In this document: positions 17,987 to 27,859 of the stretch, piece by piece
Numbering within the stretch: the stretch's first letter is position 1
Layout: every line of letters begins with the position of its first letter
From: Agrobacterium leguminum
GTDB lineage: Bacteria > Pseudomonadota > Alphaproteobacteria > Rhizobiales > Rhizobiaceae
Direction of reading: 5' to 3'
DNA length: 64,000 bases
NCBI RefSeq assembly: GCF_015704895.1
Contig: NZ_JADQWB010000002.1
Location: forward strand, 124,001 to 188,000
Made by a program: the position numbers and the translations under genes
Notes under the pieces: generated by a model
Told to the model about the DNA's origin: nothing
The model's input: only the letters and a program-made list of their open reading frames with translations
The model's database searches: none

Positions 17987-18415
17987 TCAACGCGTCTTCA
18001 GCAGATCGCGGATTTCGGTGAGAAGCTTGACGTCTTCCGGCGGCGGTGCTGCTTCCGGCTTTTCCTCGACCTTCTTGCGTTCAACGGAATCACGAAGCTT
18101 GTTGACGCCCTTGACCATCAGGAAAATGATCCAGGCCAGGATAAGGAAGTTGATGAGAACCGTCAGAAAATTGCCGTAGGCGAAGACGGCGCCCTGATCG
18201 CGGGCGGCGGCGAGCGACGTGGCGTTGACGCTGGAGCTCAGCGGCAGGAAGTAGTTCGAAAAATCGAACCCGCCGAAGATGGCGCCGACAATCGGCATGA
18301 TGAGATCGTTGACGACGGAGTCGACGATCTTGCTGAAAGCCGCACCGATAATAACACCCACGGCCAGATCCATGACATTGCCGCGGGCAATGAAGGTTTT
18401 AAATTCGTTAAGCAT
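17987..18415 (-). CDS. mscL: Large-conductance mechanosensitive channel MscL
   Basis: Inner-membrane channel that opens under membrane tension and releases solutes on hypo-osmotic shock. The 142 residues show the N-terminal amphipathic helix, the first membrane helix with [20 protein letters not shown], a periplasmic loop and second helix ([17 protein letters not shown]), and the charged C-terminal bundle ending [12 protein letters not shown]. Length is typical. It is transcribed divergently from the sensor kinase across about 220 bp. Confidence 0.97.
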   Translation of the reverse strand: MLNEFKTFIARGNVMDLAVGVIIGAAFSKIVDSVVNDLIMPIVGAIFGGFDFSNYFLPLSSSVNATSLAAARDQGAVFAYGNFLTVLINFLILAWIIFLMVKGVNKLRDSVERKKVEEKPEAAPPPEDVKLLTEIRDLLKTR

Positions 18416-18634
18416 TCAGATTGTCCCTCTCTCCTGCTTCGCGAGCTGAAGCTATGTGACTGTCCCTACGGGTCGAACCATATAGGGTCCGGGCTTCATT
18501 TGGAATCCGCGGGATTGCATTTATTAGCTTTTTTGCACGCTCACCTTGAACTTTATGCTCAGACCGCGCTCATTCTCAACGGCGCTGAATTCGCCTATGC
18601 TTGATATCAGGGAATTCTTGCATGGGGAGGATGC

Positions 18635-21600
18635 GTGCTTCCTGGGTGGATCATATTCGGTTCGGCCTTCGCTTATGTCCTGCTGCTGTTTGCGGTTGCA
18701 AGCTATGGGGACAGGAAGAGCCGCAAAAGAAACGCTCCGAACAAGGGACGTCCGTTCGTCTATGCGCTCAGCCTGGCGATCTATTGCACCTCCTGGACCT
18801 ATTTCGGCGGCGTGGGGCTCGCGGCAGACAGGGGGCTGGAATTTCTCGGCATCTATACCGGCCCTATCCTTGCCTTCACCATCGGCATGCCGATCATCCG
18901 CCGCATCGTCGAACTGGCGAAAACGGAAAAGCTGACGTCCGTTGCGGATTTCATTGCCGCCCGTTACGGCAAGAACTCCACCGTGGCGATGATCGTCGCC
19001 ATCATCGCGCTCGTCGGCGCCATTCCCTATATCGCGCTGCAGCTGAAAGCCGTTTCCAGCTCGGTGGCGACGATGGTCGATCCTGGCGATTACGGCATTG
19101 GCAGCGGCAATCTTTATTTCCTCGATCTGCCGCTGGTCGTCACCATCGTCATGGCGGGGTTTGCCGTCATGTTCGGCACCCGGCACACCGATGCCACCGA
19201 ACATCAGGACGGGCTCATTCTGGCGATCTCGATGGAATCGCTGGTCAAGCTGGTCGCCATGTGCACCGTCGGCTTTTATGTGCTCTTCGTGCTCTTCAAC
19301 GGTCCCGTGCACCTATGGCAGCTCGCCTCCGAGAACGAACAGGCCATGCGGGCCATATCCTATCACACGCCCGTCAGCCGCTGGATCGTGATGACGCTGC
19401 TTTCCGGCTTCGCCATCATCCTGCTGCCACGCCAGTTCCACGTCACCGTGGTTGAAAATCGCACGCCGCAAGAGCTGCGCATGGCGGGGTTCCTGCTGCC
19501 GCTTTATCTCATCGCGATCAACATCTTCGTGCTGCCGATTGCGCTGGCCGGCATTCTGACGCTCGGCGCCAATGGCGATGCCGACCTCTACGTGCTGCAA
19601 TTGCCGCTCAATCACCAAATGCCGGTCGTGTCGCTGATCACCTTCATCGGCGGATTTTCGGCGGCGACCGCGATGGTGATCGTCGCTTCGGTGGCGCTAT
19701 CGATCATGATTTCCAACGACATCGTCATGCCGATCTTCCTGCGGCAGAAGCTGCTGAACCGTTCTCCGCACCGGGACGACTTCGCCAAGACGCTGCTCAA
19801 CATCCGCAGAACGGCAATCTTTGCGGTGCTGCTTCTGGGCTATGGCTATTATCGCGCCGCCGACAGCGCTACGGGCCTCGCCTCCATCGGCCTTCTCGCA
19901 TTTGCCGCCATCGCCCAGATGGCCCCTGCCTTGTTCGGCGGGCTGTTCTGGCGGCGCGCCAATGCGCGCGGCGCAATCGCCGGGCTGAGTTCAGGCTTTT
20001 TCGTCTGGGCCTATCTGTTGTTTCTCCCAAGCTTCGGCGGGCCGGATAATTCCGAGGTCGCGGCGAATATTCTCGGCTTCCTGTTTTCCGGCAGCACGGT
20101 ATTCAACGGGCCTGAAGCCGATCCGTTCGTGAATGCGGTCATTCTCAGCCTGCTCGTCAACAGCCTTGCCTTCGTGCTCGGCTCGCTTTCGCGCAATCCG
20201 AGGCCGGTGGAGCGCATCCAGTCCGGCATCTTCGTCAAGCGCCACTCGAAATCGCAATTTGCGACACGCGGCTGGAAAACCCGTGTCAGCGTCGGCGACC
20301 TCAAAAGCGCGGTCGCCCGTTATCTCGGCGAGGAGCGCATGCTGCGGTCACTCGCGACCTATGAAAAGACGGCGGGCAGGAAACTGAATGACGACCAGCC
20401 GGCGGACATGGCGCTGATCCATTTCTCCGAACAGTTGCTGGGCAGCGCCATCGGCTCCTCCTCCGCCCGCCTGGTGCTTTCGATCATTCTTCAGAAGGCG
20501 GAAGATACCAGCGCGGACACGGCATGGCTGCTCGATCAGGCAAGCGAGGCCCTGCAATATAATCAGGACATGCTGCAGACCGCGCTCGCCCAGATGGATC
20601 AGGGCATTGCGGTTTTCGACAGTTCGCAGCAGCTCACCATCTGGAACCGGCGCTTCCGCACGCTGCTGGATTTGCCCGAGCAATTCGGGCAAGTCGGCGT
20701 ACCGCTCACGGATATCGTTTCGATGCTGCAGGAACGCGGCGACATGCCTGACGGCGACACGAACGAGCTGATTACCAGCTTCCTGACCATGGACCTGCCC
20801 TTCTCGCTGGTGCTGGCGGGCGGCGAGCGCATCATCGAAGTGCGCTCCAACACCATGCCGGACAAGGGCATCGTCGCCACCTTCACCGATATCACCCAGC
20901 GTGTGGCGAGCGATCAGGCGCTGAAACAGGCAAACGAGACGCTGGAGCAGCGCGTGGCGGAGCGAACCGTGGAGCTTACCCGCGTCAACCGCGAACTGGC
21001 GGAAGCGAGGGCATCCGCCGACGAGGCGAATATCGGCAAGACGCGGTTTTTCGCCGCCGCCGGCCACGATATTCTCCAGCCGCTGAATGCCGCCCGCCTC
21101 TATTCTTCCTCTCTGGTCGAACGGCTTGGCGCATCGGGAGAAAGCGATCTCGTCCACAATATCGATTCGGCACTGGAATCGGTCGAAACCATTCTCGGCG
21201 CGGTTCTCGATATTTCCCGTCTCGACACCGGCTCGATGAAGGCGCGTATGACATCCGTGCCGCTGAATGAGCTGCTGAAACGCATCGAAACCGATTTCGC
21301 GCCGATGGCGCAGGAAAAGAACCTCGACCTCGTGGTCATGCCGACCTCGCTCACGGTCCGCTCCGACCCCAATCTCCTGCGGCGTCTGATACAGAACCTG
21401 GTGTCCAACGCCATCAAATACACGCTGAAGGGCAAGGTGGTCGTCGGCGCGCGCCGCCGGGGCGGTGAAGTGGTCATTCAGGTGACGGATTCCGGTATCG
21501 GCATTCCTTCATCCAAGTTTCGCACCGTCTTCAAGGAATTCGCCCGGTTGGACGAGGGTGCAAGAACGGCATCCGGCCTCGGGCTCGGTCTTTCCATCGT

Positions 21601-22144
21601 CGACCGGCTGTCGCGCATGCTGCACCATCCGGTACAGCTGATTTCCACCCCCGGAAAAGGCACGACCTTCCGCATCCACCTGCCGCGCGAGGCGGATCGC
21701 CTCGTACCGGCCAAAGTCGATGGCGGGACAATCAGTCCCGCAGCCAGCGACCGCCTTCAGGGCGTCCGGGTGCTCTGCATCGACAACGAGCCGAAAATCC
21801 TGGAGGGCATGACGCTGCTCTTGACGGGATGGGGCTGTGAGGTTTTACCCGCAGGTTCCGTGGCGACGCTGGAGGAACCCTTCCTCACTTTGGCCGCAGC
21901 ACCCGACGTCATCGTCGCCGATTACCATCTGGACGATGGCGACGGCATCAGCGCCATCCGTCTCATCAGGACATTTTACGGCAAGACGATCCCTGCACTG
22001 CTGGTGACGGCGGATCGCAGCCCGGAAGTGCGCAGCGATGCCGAAAAATACGGGATTTCTGTTCAGCACAAACCGGTCAAACCGGCGGCGCTGCGGGCCT
22101 ATATCAACCAGATATCCAGTACGGTGCGGGCGGCCGCCGAATAA
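18635..22144 (+). CDS. Hybrid sensor histidine kinase with N-terminal sodium:solute symporter-like domain (CbrA-like)
   Basis: A 1169-residue membrane kinase. The GTG start follows GGGGAGGA. Residues about 1-500 form some 12-13 membrane helices of the sodium:solute symporter fold (YALSLAIYCTSWTYFGGVGL). Next come a PAS domain (about 640-760), a coiled coil (LEQRVAERTVELTRVNREL), the histidine box AAGHDILQPLNAARLY, the ATPase domain (NLVSNAIKY, DSGIGIP, GLGLGLSIV), and a receiver domain at the C-terminus with the phosphoryl Asp in VIVADYHLDDGDG. The layout matches the CbrA/NahK-type kinases that sense or transport nutrients. No partner regulator is adjacent. Ligand unknown. Confidence 0.92.
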   Translation: MLPGWIIFGSAFAYVLLLFAVASYGDRKSRKRNAPNKGRPFVYALSLAIYCTSWTYFGGVGLAADRGLEFLGIYTGPILAFTIGMPIIRRIVELAKTEKLTSVADFIAARYGKNSTVAMIVAIIALVGAIPYIALQLKAVSSSVATMVDPGDYGIGSGNLYFLDLPLVVTIVMAGFAVMFGTRHTDATEHQDGLILAISMESLVKLVAMCTVGFYVLFVLFNGPVHLWQLASENEQAMRAISYHTPVSRWIVMTLLSGFAIILLPRQFHVTVVENRTPQELRMAGFLLPLYLIAINIFVLPIALAGILTLGANGDADLYVLQLPLNHQMPVVSLITFIGGFSAATAMVIVASVALSIMISNDIVMPIFLRQKLLNRSPHRDDFAKTLLNIRRTAIFAVLLLGYGYYRAADSATGLASIGLLAFAAIAQMAPALFGGLFWRRANARGAIAGLSSGFFVWAYLLFLPSFGGPDNSEVAANILGFLFSGSTVFNGPEADPFVNAVILSLLVNSLAFVLGSLSRNPRPVERIQSGIFVKRHSKSQFATRGWKTRVSVGDLKSAVARYLGEERMLRSLATYEKTAGRKLNDDQPADMALIHFSEQLLGSAIGSSSARLVLSIILQKAEDTSADTAWLLDQASEALQYNQDMLQTALAQMDQGIAVFDSSQQLTIWNRRFRTLLDLPEQFGQVGVPLTDIVSMLQERGDMPDGDTNELITSFLTMDLPFSLVLAGGERIIEVRSNTMPDKGIVATFTDITQRVASDQALKQANETLEQRVAERTVELTRVNRELAEARASADEANIGKTRFFAAAGHDILQPLNAARLYSSSLVERLGASGESDLVHNIDSALESVETILGAVLDISRLDTGSMKARMTSVPLNELLKRIETDFAPMAQEKNLDLVVMPTSLTVRSDPNLLRRLIQNLVSNAIKYTLKGKVVVGARRRGGEVVIQVTDSGIGIPSSKFRTVFKEFARLDEGARTASGLGLGLSIVDRLSRMLHHPVQLISTPGKGTTFRIHLPREADRLVPAKVDGGTISPAASDRLQGVRVLCIDNEPKILEGMTLLLTGWGCEVLPAGSVATLEEPFLTLAAAPDVIVADYHLDDGDGISAIRLIRTFYGKTIPALLVTADRSPEVRSDAEKYGISVQHKPVKPAALRAYINQISSTVRAAAE

Positions 22145-22199
22145 AAACTCCCGGACCTTGCGATCCGGGAGCGGTTTTGACCTTCAAAAAACAGACCTA

Positions 22200-24047
22200 T
22201 CAGGCCGCCTGATTGTAGCGATCCCTGCCGGTCGCCGAACCCTGTTCCATCTGGAACCGCTGTACCAGATCGAGCAGCGCTTCCACCTCGCCTGACAGTA
22301 CCCGGCTGGCCGCGCTCGACTGTTCGGCAAGCGCCGCATTCTGCTGCGTCATCTGATCCATCTGGTTGACGGAGCTGTTGACGTTGTGAAGCGCGGAGGA
22401 CTGATCCTGCGTCGCCGTCGCGATGGTTTCGACATGTTGGCTGACGGTAACGATCTGCTGGCTGATGGCGGAGAGAACCGTGCCCGCCTCCTGCACCAGC
22501 TTCGAGCCGGAGCTGACCTCATGCGTCGACTGGTTGATGAGCTGCTTGATCTCGCGGGCCGCGTCGGCGGAGCGCTGGGCAAGCTCGCGCACTTCCTGCG
22601 CCACCACCGCAAAACCCTTGCCCGCCTCACCCGCACGCGCGGCCTCGATGCCGGCATTGAGCGCAAGGAGATTGGTCTGGAAGGCGATGTCGTCGATGAC
22701 CTCGATGATCTGCTCGATCTTGCGCGAGGCGTCTTCGATGCGGCCCATGGCGTCGACGGCGTTGCTGACGACCGAACCGGAACTGTCGGCGCTCTGCTTG
22801 GTGATGCGCACGGCCTCATTGGCCTCCCGCGCCCGCTCGGCCGAGGATCTGACGGTAACCGTGATTTCGTCCACGGCGGCGGCAGTCTCTTCCAGCGAGG
22901 CGGCCTGATTTTCGGTACGCTTCGACAGATCGACCGACGATTGCTCGATTTCAAAGCCGCTATGCTGGATGATCAGCGTGCGCTCGCGGATTTGCCCCAG
23001 CGCATCGCGCAGGTTGAGAAGGGATTCGTTGAAATCCGTGCGCAGACGGTCAAGACGACCAGCGAAAGGCGTCTCGATCGTGCGGCTCAGATCGCCACGC
23101 GAGAGCCTGCCGAGGCCTGAAGCAATCTCGCTGACCGCAAATTCGATCTGGCCGTCGAGCTCCTGTTTCTCGGCGTCGTTGCGGTGACGTTCGGACTCGG
23201 CTGCGGAGCGTTCCTCGGCGCTTTTGCCCTCAATCGCCAGTTTCTCGATCGCATTCTCGCGGAAAATCACCAGCGCGCGGGCGATGTTGCCGAATTCATT
23301 GGTGTTGGTGGCGTAGGGGATCGGCGTGTCGAGATTGCCGTCCGAAAGGGACTTCACCGCATCGGTCAGCTTGCCAAGCGGCTGAAGCGTGCGCTTGATG
23401 ACGAAATAGGCGAGCAATCCGACGCCAAGCATGGCGAGCGCGCCGCAGATCAGCATCATGTCGCGCAGGCTGTATATCTGCGCATCGTAGACATCCATGG
23501 GAACGCCCACGAACAGGATGCCGACGGTTGCGCCGGTCTTGTTCGTAACCGGCATATAACCGGTCATGTAGCTGGTGCCGAACAGCGTGGCGGTGCCAAA
23601 ATAGGCCTCGCCCTTGGAAACTTTCGGGAAAGCGGGATGATCGGTAGCAAGCTTGGTGCCTGCTGCTCTCTCACCCTTTTCGTTCTTCAGATTGGTGGTC
23701 AGGCGAATGAACTCGCCGGCCTTGGCTTCAAAAACAGTAGAGATACCGCCGTTGCCGGCTGCCGTGCGATCGACGAGATCATTGTCACGCATCGTTCCGA
23801 TGCTGGCGCGACCGACGCTCTTCAACTCGCCATCCACCATTTCGAGGGCAACGCCGCCGACCTTCATCTCATAGAGGATGGCCATGCCGCGCATTGCGCT
23901 GTGCGTATCACGCAGCGCGGTGGTGATGATGTTGTCCTTCAAGCGAATGTAGGTCGAAAAACCAACTGCCGCCACGCTGAGCGTGATCAGGCCGATCGTC
24001 AACGCGACGACCTTGCCGGCAACGGACTTAAAGAGCCGGTTGTGCAT
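22200..24047 (-). CDS. Membrane methyl-accepting chemotaxis protein with Cache domain
   Basis: Chemoreceptor of 615 residues. The start [16 protein letters not shown] has GGGGAA upstream; the frame extends further without support. An N-terminal membrane helix is followed by a single-Cache (Cache_3/Cache_2 type) periplasmic domain up to a second helix around residue 195 ([20 protein letters not shown]), then HAMP and the cytoplasmic coiled coil. The hairpin tip [20 protein letters not shown] is perfect. No pentapeptide tether for CheR/CheB is seen; the end is DRYNQAA. It follows visR on the same strand. Ligand unknown. Confidence 0.93.
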   Translation of the reverse strand: MHNRLFKSVAGKVVALTIGLITLSVAAVGFSTYIRLKDNIITTALRDTHSAMRGMAILYEMKVGGVALEMVDGELKSVGRASIGTMRDNDLVDRTAAGNGGISTVFEAKAGEFIRLTTNLKNEKGERAAGTKLATDHPAFPKVSKGEAYFGTATLFGTSYMTGYMPVTNKTGATVGILFVGVPMDVYDAQIYSLRDMMLICGALAMLGVGLLAYFVIKRTLQPLGKLTDAVKSLSDGNLDTPIPYATNTNEFGNIARALVIFRENAIEKLAIEGKSAEERSAAESERHRNDAEKQELDGQIEFAVSEIASGLGRLSRGDLSRTIETPFAGRLDRLRTDFNESLLNLRDALGQIRERTLIIQHSGFEIEQSSVDLSKRTENQAASLEETAAAVDEITVTVRSSAERAREANEAVRITKQSADSSGSVVSNAVDAMGRIEDASRKIEQIIEVIDDIAFQTNLLALNAGIEAARAGEAGKGFAVVAQEVRELAQRSADAAREIKQLINQSTHEVSSGSKLVQEAGTVLSAISQQIVTVSQHVETIATATQDQSSALHNVNSSVNQMDQMTQQNAALAEQSSAASRVLSGEVEALLDLVQRFQMEQGSATGRDRYNQAA

Positions 24048-24137
24048 GAAACAGTTCCCCAAAGCCAAACTTATAAAAGTTCTAGTAGGCAACTGTTAAA
24101 AAAACGCGAAGTGTCGATAGCGCCTTTTAGGGGGGCA

Positions 24138-24163
24138 CAAGCCGGGCCGGCGCCTGCCGGCTT
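24138..24163 (-). terminator. Hairpin between visR and the chemoreceptor
   Basis: AAGCCGG (24139-24145) can pair with CCGGCTT (24157-24163). It lies about 30 bases after the visR stop on the minus strand. There is no T run, so termination is uncertain. Confidence 0.35.
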
Positions 24164-24190
24164 ATGAAGGACGGGAAAACCCGTCCGCCA

Positions 24191-24946
24191 TCAGTGGATA
24201 TAGCCGAGCCGGATGGCCTTGGCGATCGCCTGGATGCGGTTGACGGAATCGAGCTTGATCGTCGCCGAACCGAGATAGGCGTTGACGGTGTGCACGGAAA
24301 GCCCGAGCTTGACCGCGATTTCTTCGCTGATACGGCCGTCCCCCGCCAGTTGCAGGCAGGCGATTTCCCTCTCGCTCAGCGCCTCGGAAGGCGCCGCCTT
24401 GCGCTCGTCCAGCGCCAGCATGTCCACCATGATCTCGCAGCACTTGATGTGCTGTTCGATCACGACCTCATTGTCGAGAACGAGGTTGGTGCCGCAGAAG
24501 ACGATGTAACCGTTGCCGATGGTGCCGAGCCGCACCGGAAGCGCGAGCCCCGCATAGGGCAATGTGTCGTTCTCGATGCGACGCAGAAGTGCGGGCACAT
24601 CGGGAAGATCGGCAAAGCCGCCGGCATTCTTGTTGCGCCAGATAACCGGCAAAAGCGATGTCTCGATATGATCGAGAAGAATGTCGCCGACAGCGCGGAT
24701 GAACTGCGCGCTCTGCTCTGCGGCATTCATGCCCCAGTTTTCCAGCTCGCAGGTCAGCTTCTTCTTGTTGGGGAAACCGGAAGCGGCAGCCTTCGTCACC
24801 ACGAAATTGCGCGCGCCGACCAGCTTCTGCATGGCGACGAGCTTCGGAAAAAGATCCGACCGGCTCGTCACGACAGGGCTGCGGTAAAACATGCCCGTCT
24901 GACCTGAACCCTCATTGTCTTTCGTCTGTACCATCCGTCCGACCAT
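24191..24946 (-). CDS. visR: LuxR-family motility regulator VisR
   Basis: Second subunit of the VisN/VisR regulator that heads the rhizobial flagellar and chemotaxis cascade, in Sinorhizobium and Agrobacterium acting through the Rem activator. The 251 residues have an N-terminal ligand-type domain and a C-terminal LuxR helix-turn-helix (LSEREIACLQLAGDGRISEE, then GLSVHTVNAYLGSATIKL). The ATG overlaps the visN stop (TAATG), so the pair is translationally coupled. Identification rests on domain pairing and location next to fliF and the che operon. Confidence 0.9.
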   Translation of the reverse strand: MVGRMVQTKDNEGSGQTGMFYRSPVVTSRSDLFPKLVAMQKLVGARNFVVTKAAASGFPNKKKLTCELENWGMNAAEQSAQFIRAVGDILLDHIETSLLPVIWRNKNAGGFADLPDVPALLRRIENDTLPYAGLALPVRLGTIGNGYIVFCGTNLVLDNEVVIEQHIKCCEIMVDMLALDERKAAPSEALSEREIACLQLAGDGRISEEIAVKLGLSVHTVNAYLGSATIKLDSVNRIQAIAKAIRLGYIH

Positions 24947-25635
24947 TATACGAGGTTGTTGCGCACGGCATAGGCAATTGCCTCCGAGCGGGTTTTCGTC
25001 GCGGTTTTACGCATCACGCTTGTAATGTAATTATTGATCGTATTGCGCGAAATGCCAAGGATCATCGCAATTTCATCGCTCGTCTTGCCTTCCGCGATCC
25101 AGAACAGGCATTCAAGCTCGCGCTCCGTAAGATCGATATCGCGCACGGTCTTTGCTTCGCTGGCAATGCCGAAGCTGACGCAATAGCCCGTCAGCAAGGC
25201 GATTTCGCGCAGCCGTTCCGGCGAAGGCACCGCTTCTTCGGGAAACAGCAGCAGCAGCGAAAGCCGGATACGTCCCACACAGAAAGACAGCGCCGAATAT
25301 TGCCGGTCTATGCCGTAGGGAACAGAAACATCGTCGGGAAGGAAGAGCAGCCGCGGCTGCAGAAGCGAAAGGCATTTCTCCATTTCGCTCGATCTGTTCT
25401 GGCTGTTGGCCAGTTCGATACCAAGCCTGCGGACCAGATCGAAAGGCCAGTCGGAGGTGACGATGAATTTCAGTCCGGTTTCTTCGAGAAGATCATCCCG
25501 CGCCAGCAGATAATGCGAGGCGCCAGCGTAGGTTACGAGCAGATCCAGTGCGCCTGCAACGTTACCGGCAGCAGCCGTGGCTGCGACGTTTTTAGCAAGC
25601 TGATCGCGCGGCAAGGGCTTACCCATGCCCTCCAT
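24946..25635 (-). CDS. visN: LuxR-family motility regulator VisN
   Basis: First subunit of the VisN/VisR heteromeric regulator of motility. The C-terminal helix-turn-helix reads LTERELECLFWIAEGKTSDE, then LGISRNTINNYITSVMRK. The N-terminal half resembles autoinducer-binding domains (LDLLVTYAGASHYLLARDD). The start is uncertain: ATG at 25635 (MEGMGKPLPRDQ) is used here; a TTG at 25677 with AGAGGG upstream is possible, and the frame is open to 25764. A long upstream region suggests a dedicated promoter. Confidence 0.88.
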   Translation of the reverse strand: MEGMGKPLPRDQLAKNVAATAAAGNVAGALDLLVTYAGASHYLLARDDLLEETGLKFIVTSDWPFDLVRRLGIELANSQNRSSEMEKCLSLLQPRLLFLPDDVSVPYGIDRQYSALSFCVGRIRLSLLLLFPEEAVPSPERLREIALLTGYCVSFGIASEAKTVRDIDLTERELECLFWIAEGKTSDEIAMILGISRNTINNYITSVMRKTATKTRSEAIAYAVRNNLV

Positions 25636-26047
25636 AGGCTTGGCAGACAGCCTGCGGATATCAACATCGACTTTCAATCGCCTACGCCCTCTTGCTCCCA
25701 GTGGGAGATTATACCTCGGGATGGAATCATTCCATTCGAGAAGCTTACCAAAATGGGACGGCAAGCCCCCGGAGACCGAATCACTTCATTTTATGGAACG
25801 GACTGGGATTTGCCATTACCTGACACCAGCCTTTCCACGTATTTCCCTGCTCGTCTATTACTAAAAAAACATACTGAAAAGCTGTTCAATCCATAAACGG
25901 CATTCTCAGCCAATTCCCAGCAAACTGTATCGTTGCTGAATTTTTTGTAAACACTGTCCTGAAACGAGATTGCCACGGCTCGCCCGCCAAGCATAGCAAA
26001 AAGCCCAAAAACGGGAAAAAGGCCGGGTAAAACCGGCCTTTTCGATA
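25636..26047. other. visN upstream region and fliF downstream region
   Basis: About 400 bases without a supported gene. The part nearest visN (25680-25900) contains several inverted GGAATGATT/AATCATTCC-like fragments and should hold the visNR promoter. The far part carries the palindrome at 26019-26040. A minus-strand frame at 25791-26072 runs into the fliF 3' end and was rejected. Confidence 0.45.
26019..26044 (-). terminator. Terminator after fliF
   Basis: AAGGCCGG (26019-26026) pairs with CCGGCCTT (26033-26040) around GTAAAA. On the minus strand the stem is followed by TTTTTCCCG, and on the plus strand by TTTTC, so it could work in both directions. It lies 8 bases beyond the fliF stop. 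Confidence 0.75.
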
Positions 26048-27730
26048 TTACGCTGCTTTTTCCACCGCCCATTTGCGCAGGATTTTGGCGGCTCTTTCCT
26101 CGCTGATTTCCACCATGCGGGAGAGCCTGCGTTCCGGTCCTTCGCGAACCCGGCGGTTGAATGTGCCCTCGCCATCGCCGCCTGCCAGAAGGTCGTCGGT
26201 GCTGTCGAAGCCGAAATCCGCCCCGAAACCTTCCATGAGACCGCCTGCGCCCGCATCCATGCCGGGAGAGAAATCCGGCAGTTCGAGACCCGCGGCCTCC
26301 TGGCTGAGCTGACCTGCGGCGGCACCGTTGCCGGTCACCGTGCGAACCAGAGGGCGTACACCGAGCCAGACGACAAGGAAGGCGACCGCGACAAAGGCGA
26401 GCGAGTTGATGATGCCGGCGGAATTGCGGCTCAGCACTTCCATGACGCCCGGTCCGGTTGCGGCCTCATCCAGCAATTGCGTTTCGAGGAAGTCCATCGC
26501 CGTCAGCGAGACGATGTCGCCACGGTCGGAGGAAATGCCCGCTGCCGAGGTGACGATCTTCTGCATTTCGGCAAGATAAGCGTCGATCTTTGCCTGATCG
26601 GCGGGCTCGCCGACCATCTTGGCGATCCGGCCCTTGTTGACGACGACCGCGACCGAAATCTTCTCGACGGTGTAGCCGTTCTTGACCGTGGCTACCGTCT
26701 TGGAATTGATCTCGTAGTTGGTCTGCTCTTCCTTCTTGGCCGACTGGTCGGAGGACTGCGGACCGCCGCCGCCGCCCTGGGGTGCGGCCTGCGGTACGTT
26801 CTGCTCCACGGTCGCGGCCGTATCCGGCTGCGTTTCCTGGGACTTCTGGTCTTCCTTTACCGTGCGCACGGAGCGCTCGACGCGCGATTCCGGATCGTAA
26901 ACGGTTTCCTGAATCTGGCGGCTGTCGGTATTGAGCTGCGCCGTGACGCTGGAGCGGAAATTGTCCATGCCGAGGAAAGGCGCCAGCGCCTTGTCGATAT
27001 TGGTTTCGATTTCCTGCTGCACATTCTGCGCCAGCGTCAGCGAGCGGTTCATGGCGGCATTGGTGACATCGTCGCCGGAAGCGAGAAGCTGGCCGGTCGA
27101 ATCAAGCAGGGTCACATCGTCGACTTCGAGGCCGGGAACAGCCGAGGCGACGAGGTGACGGATGGAGGCGGACGCCTTGCGGCCGGCCGAAGCACTGGCA
27201 CGAATCATGACCGATGCGGTGGGCTTCTGTTCGCCACGGCGGAAATTGCCGACGTCAGGCATGACGATATGGACGCGTGCGGCCGCAATGCCGTCGATCT
27301 GCTGGATGGAGCGGCCGATCTCGCCCTCAAGGGCGCGAACGCGCGTCACTTCCTGCATGAAGGAGGTCAGGCCGAGAGAGCCGACATTGTCGAAAAGCTC
27401 ATAACCGGCATTGGCGCTGTCGGGCAGGCCGCGCTCGGCCAGAAGCAGTCGTGCCTTGCTGGTGAGGCCGACGGGAACCTGAAGGCTGGAACCATCGGTC
27501 CCCACCTGAAAGTCCAGACCCGATTCGGCGAGCGCAATGCTGATCTTGTTAAGGTCGCTTTTTTCAAGCCCCACATAGAGGGTCTCGTAAGCGGGACGGT
27601 TCACGTAAAGAGCTGCGGCAAGGATGATGGCCATGGACACAACGCCCACGCCGCCCAGCATCAGCAGCCGTGTCTGCCCCAGCGCCGCGACATTCTTCAA
27701 GACCTGAGGGATTTGATTTAACAGATTCAT
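26048..27730 (-). CDS. fliF: Flagellar MS-ring protein FliF
   Basis: Inner-membrane ring protein that seeds flagellar basal-body assembly. The 560-residue protein starts MNLLNQIPQVLKNVAAL; six further upstream codons are in frame but unsupported. Membrane segments lie near residues 25-45 and 435-455. The ring-building motifs are YETLYVGLEKSDLNKI and DSANAGYELFDNVGSLG. The acidic/basic C-terminus RAAKILRKWAVEKAA is the expected FliG-binding helix. It follows the che operon with a 129-bp gap. Confidence 0.96.
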   Translation of the reverse strand: MNLLNQIPQVLKNVAALGQTRLLMLGGVGVVSMAIILAAALYVNRPAYETLYVGLEKSDLNKISIALAESGLDFQVGTDGSSLQVPVGLTSKARLLLAERGLPDSANAGYELFDNVGSLGLTSFMQEVTRVRALEGEIGRSIQQIDGIAAARVHIVMPDVGNFRRGEQKPTASVMIRASASAGRKASASIRHLVASAVPGLEVDDVTLLDSTGQLLASGDDVTNAAMNRSLTLAQNVQQEIETNIDKALAPFLGMDNFRSSVTAQLNTDSRQIQETVYDPESRVERSVRTVKEDQKSQETQPDTAATVEQNVPQAAPQGGGGGPQSSDQSAKKEEQTNYEINSKTVATVKNGYTVEKISVAVVVNKGRIAKMVGEPADQAKIDAYLAEMQKIVTSAAGISSDRGDIVSLTAMDFLETQLLDEAATGPGVMEVLSRNSAGIINSLAFVAVAFLVVWLGVRPLVRTVTGNGAAAGQLSQEAAGLELPDFSPGMDAGAGGLMEGFGADFGFDSTDDLLAGGDGEGTFNRRVREGPERRLSRMVEISEERAAKILRKWAVEKAA

Positions 27731-27806
27731 TCTGTTCCGCACCGTCATTCATAGAGTCCGAGACCTTTTGGCCCCGTCGTGACAATAGGGTGCGAAGCTT
27801 GCGCGA

Positions 27807-27845
27807 GCGTTGCCTTTCTCCGCATTCCGCGAAGGACGGCAACGC
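27807..27845 (-). terminator. Inverted repeat between cheT and fliF
   Basis: GCGTTGCC (27807-27814) pairs perfectly with GGCAACGC (27838-27845). It lies within the 129-bp gap after cheT. It may attenuate or separate che and fliF transcripts; there is no T run. Confidence 0.4.
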
Positions 27846-27859
27846 TGGCCGAAATAGTT

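Noticed and set aside
25791-26072. Minus-strand frame between visN and fliF
   Set aside because: It overlaps the fliF terminator and 3' end, and its product shows no recognisable features.
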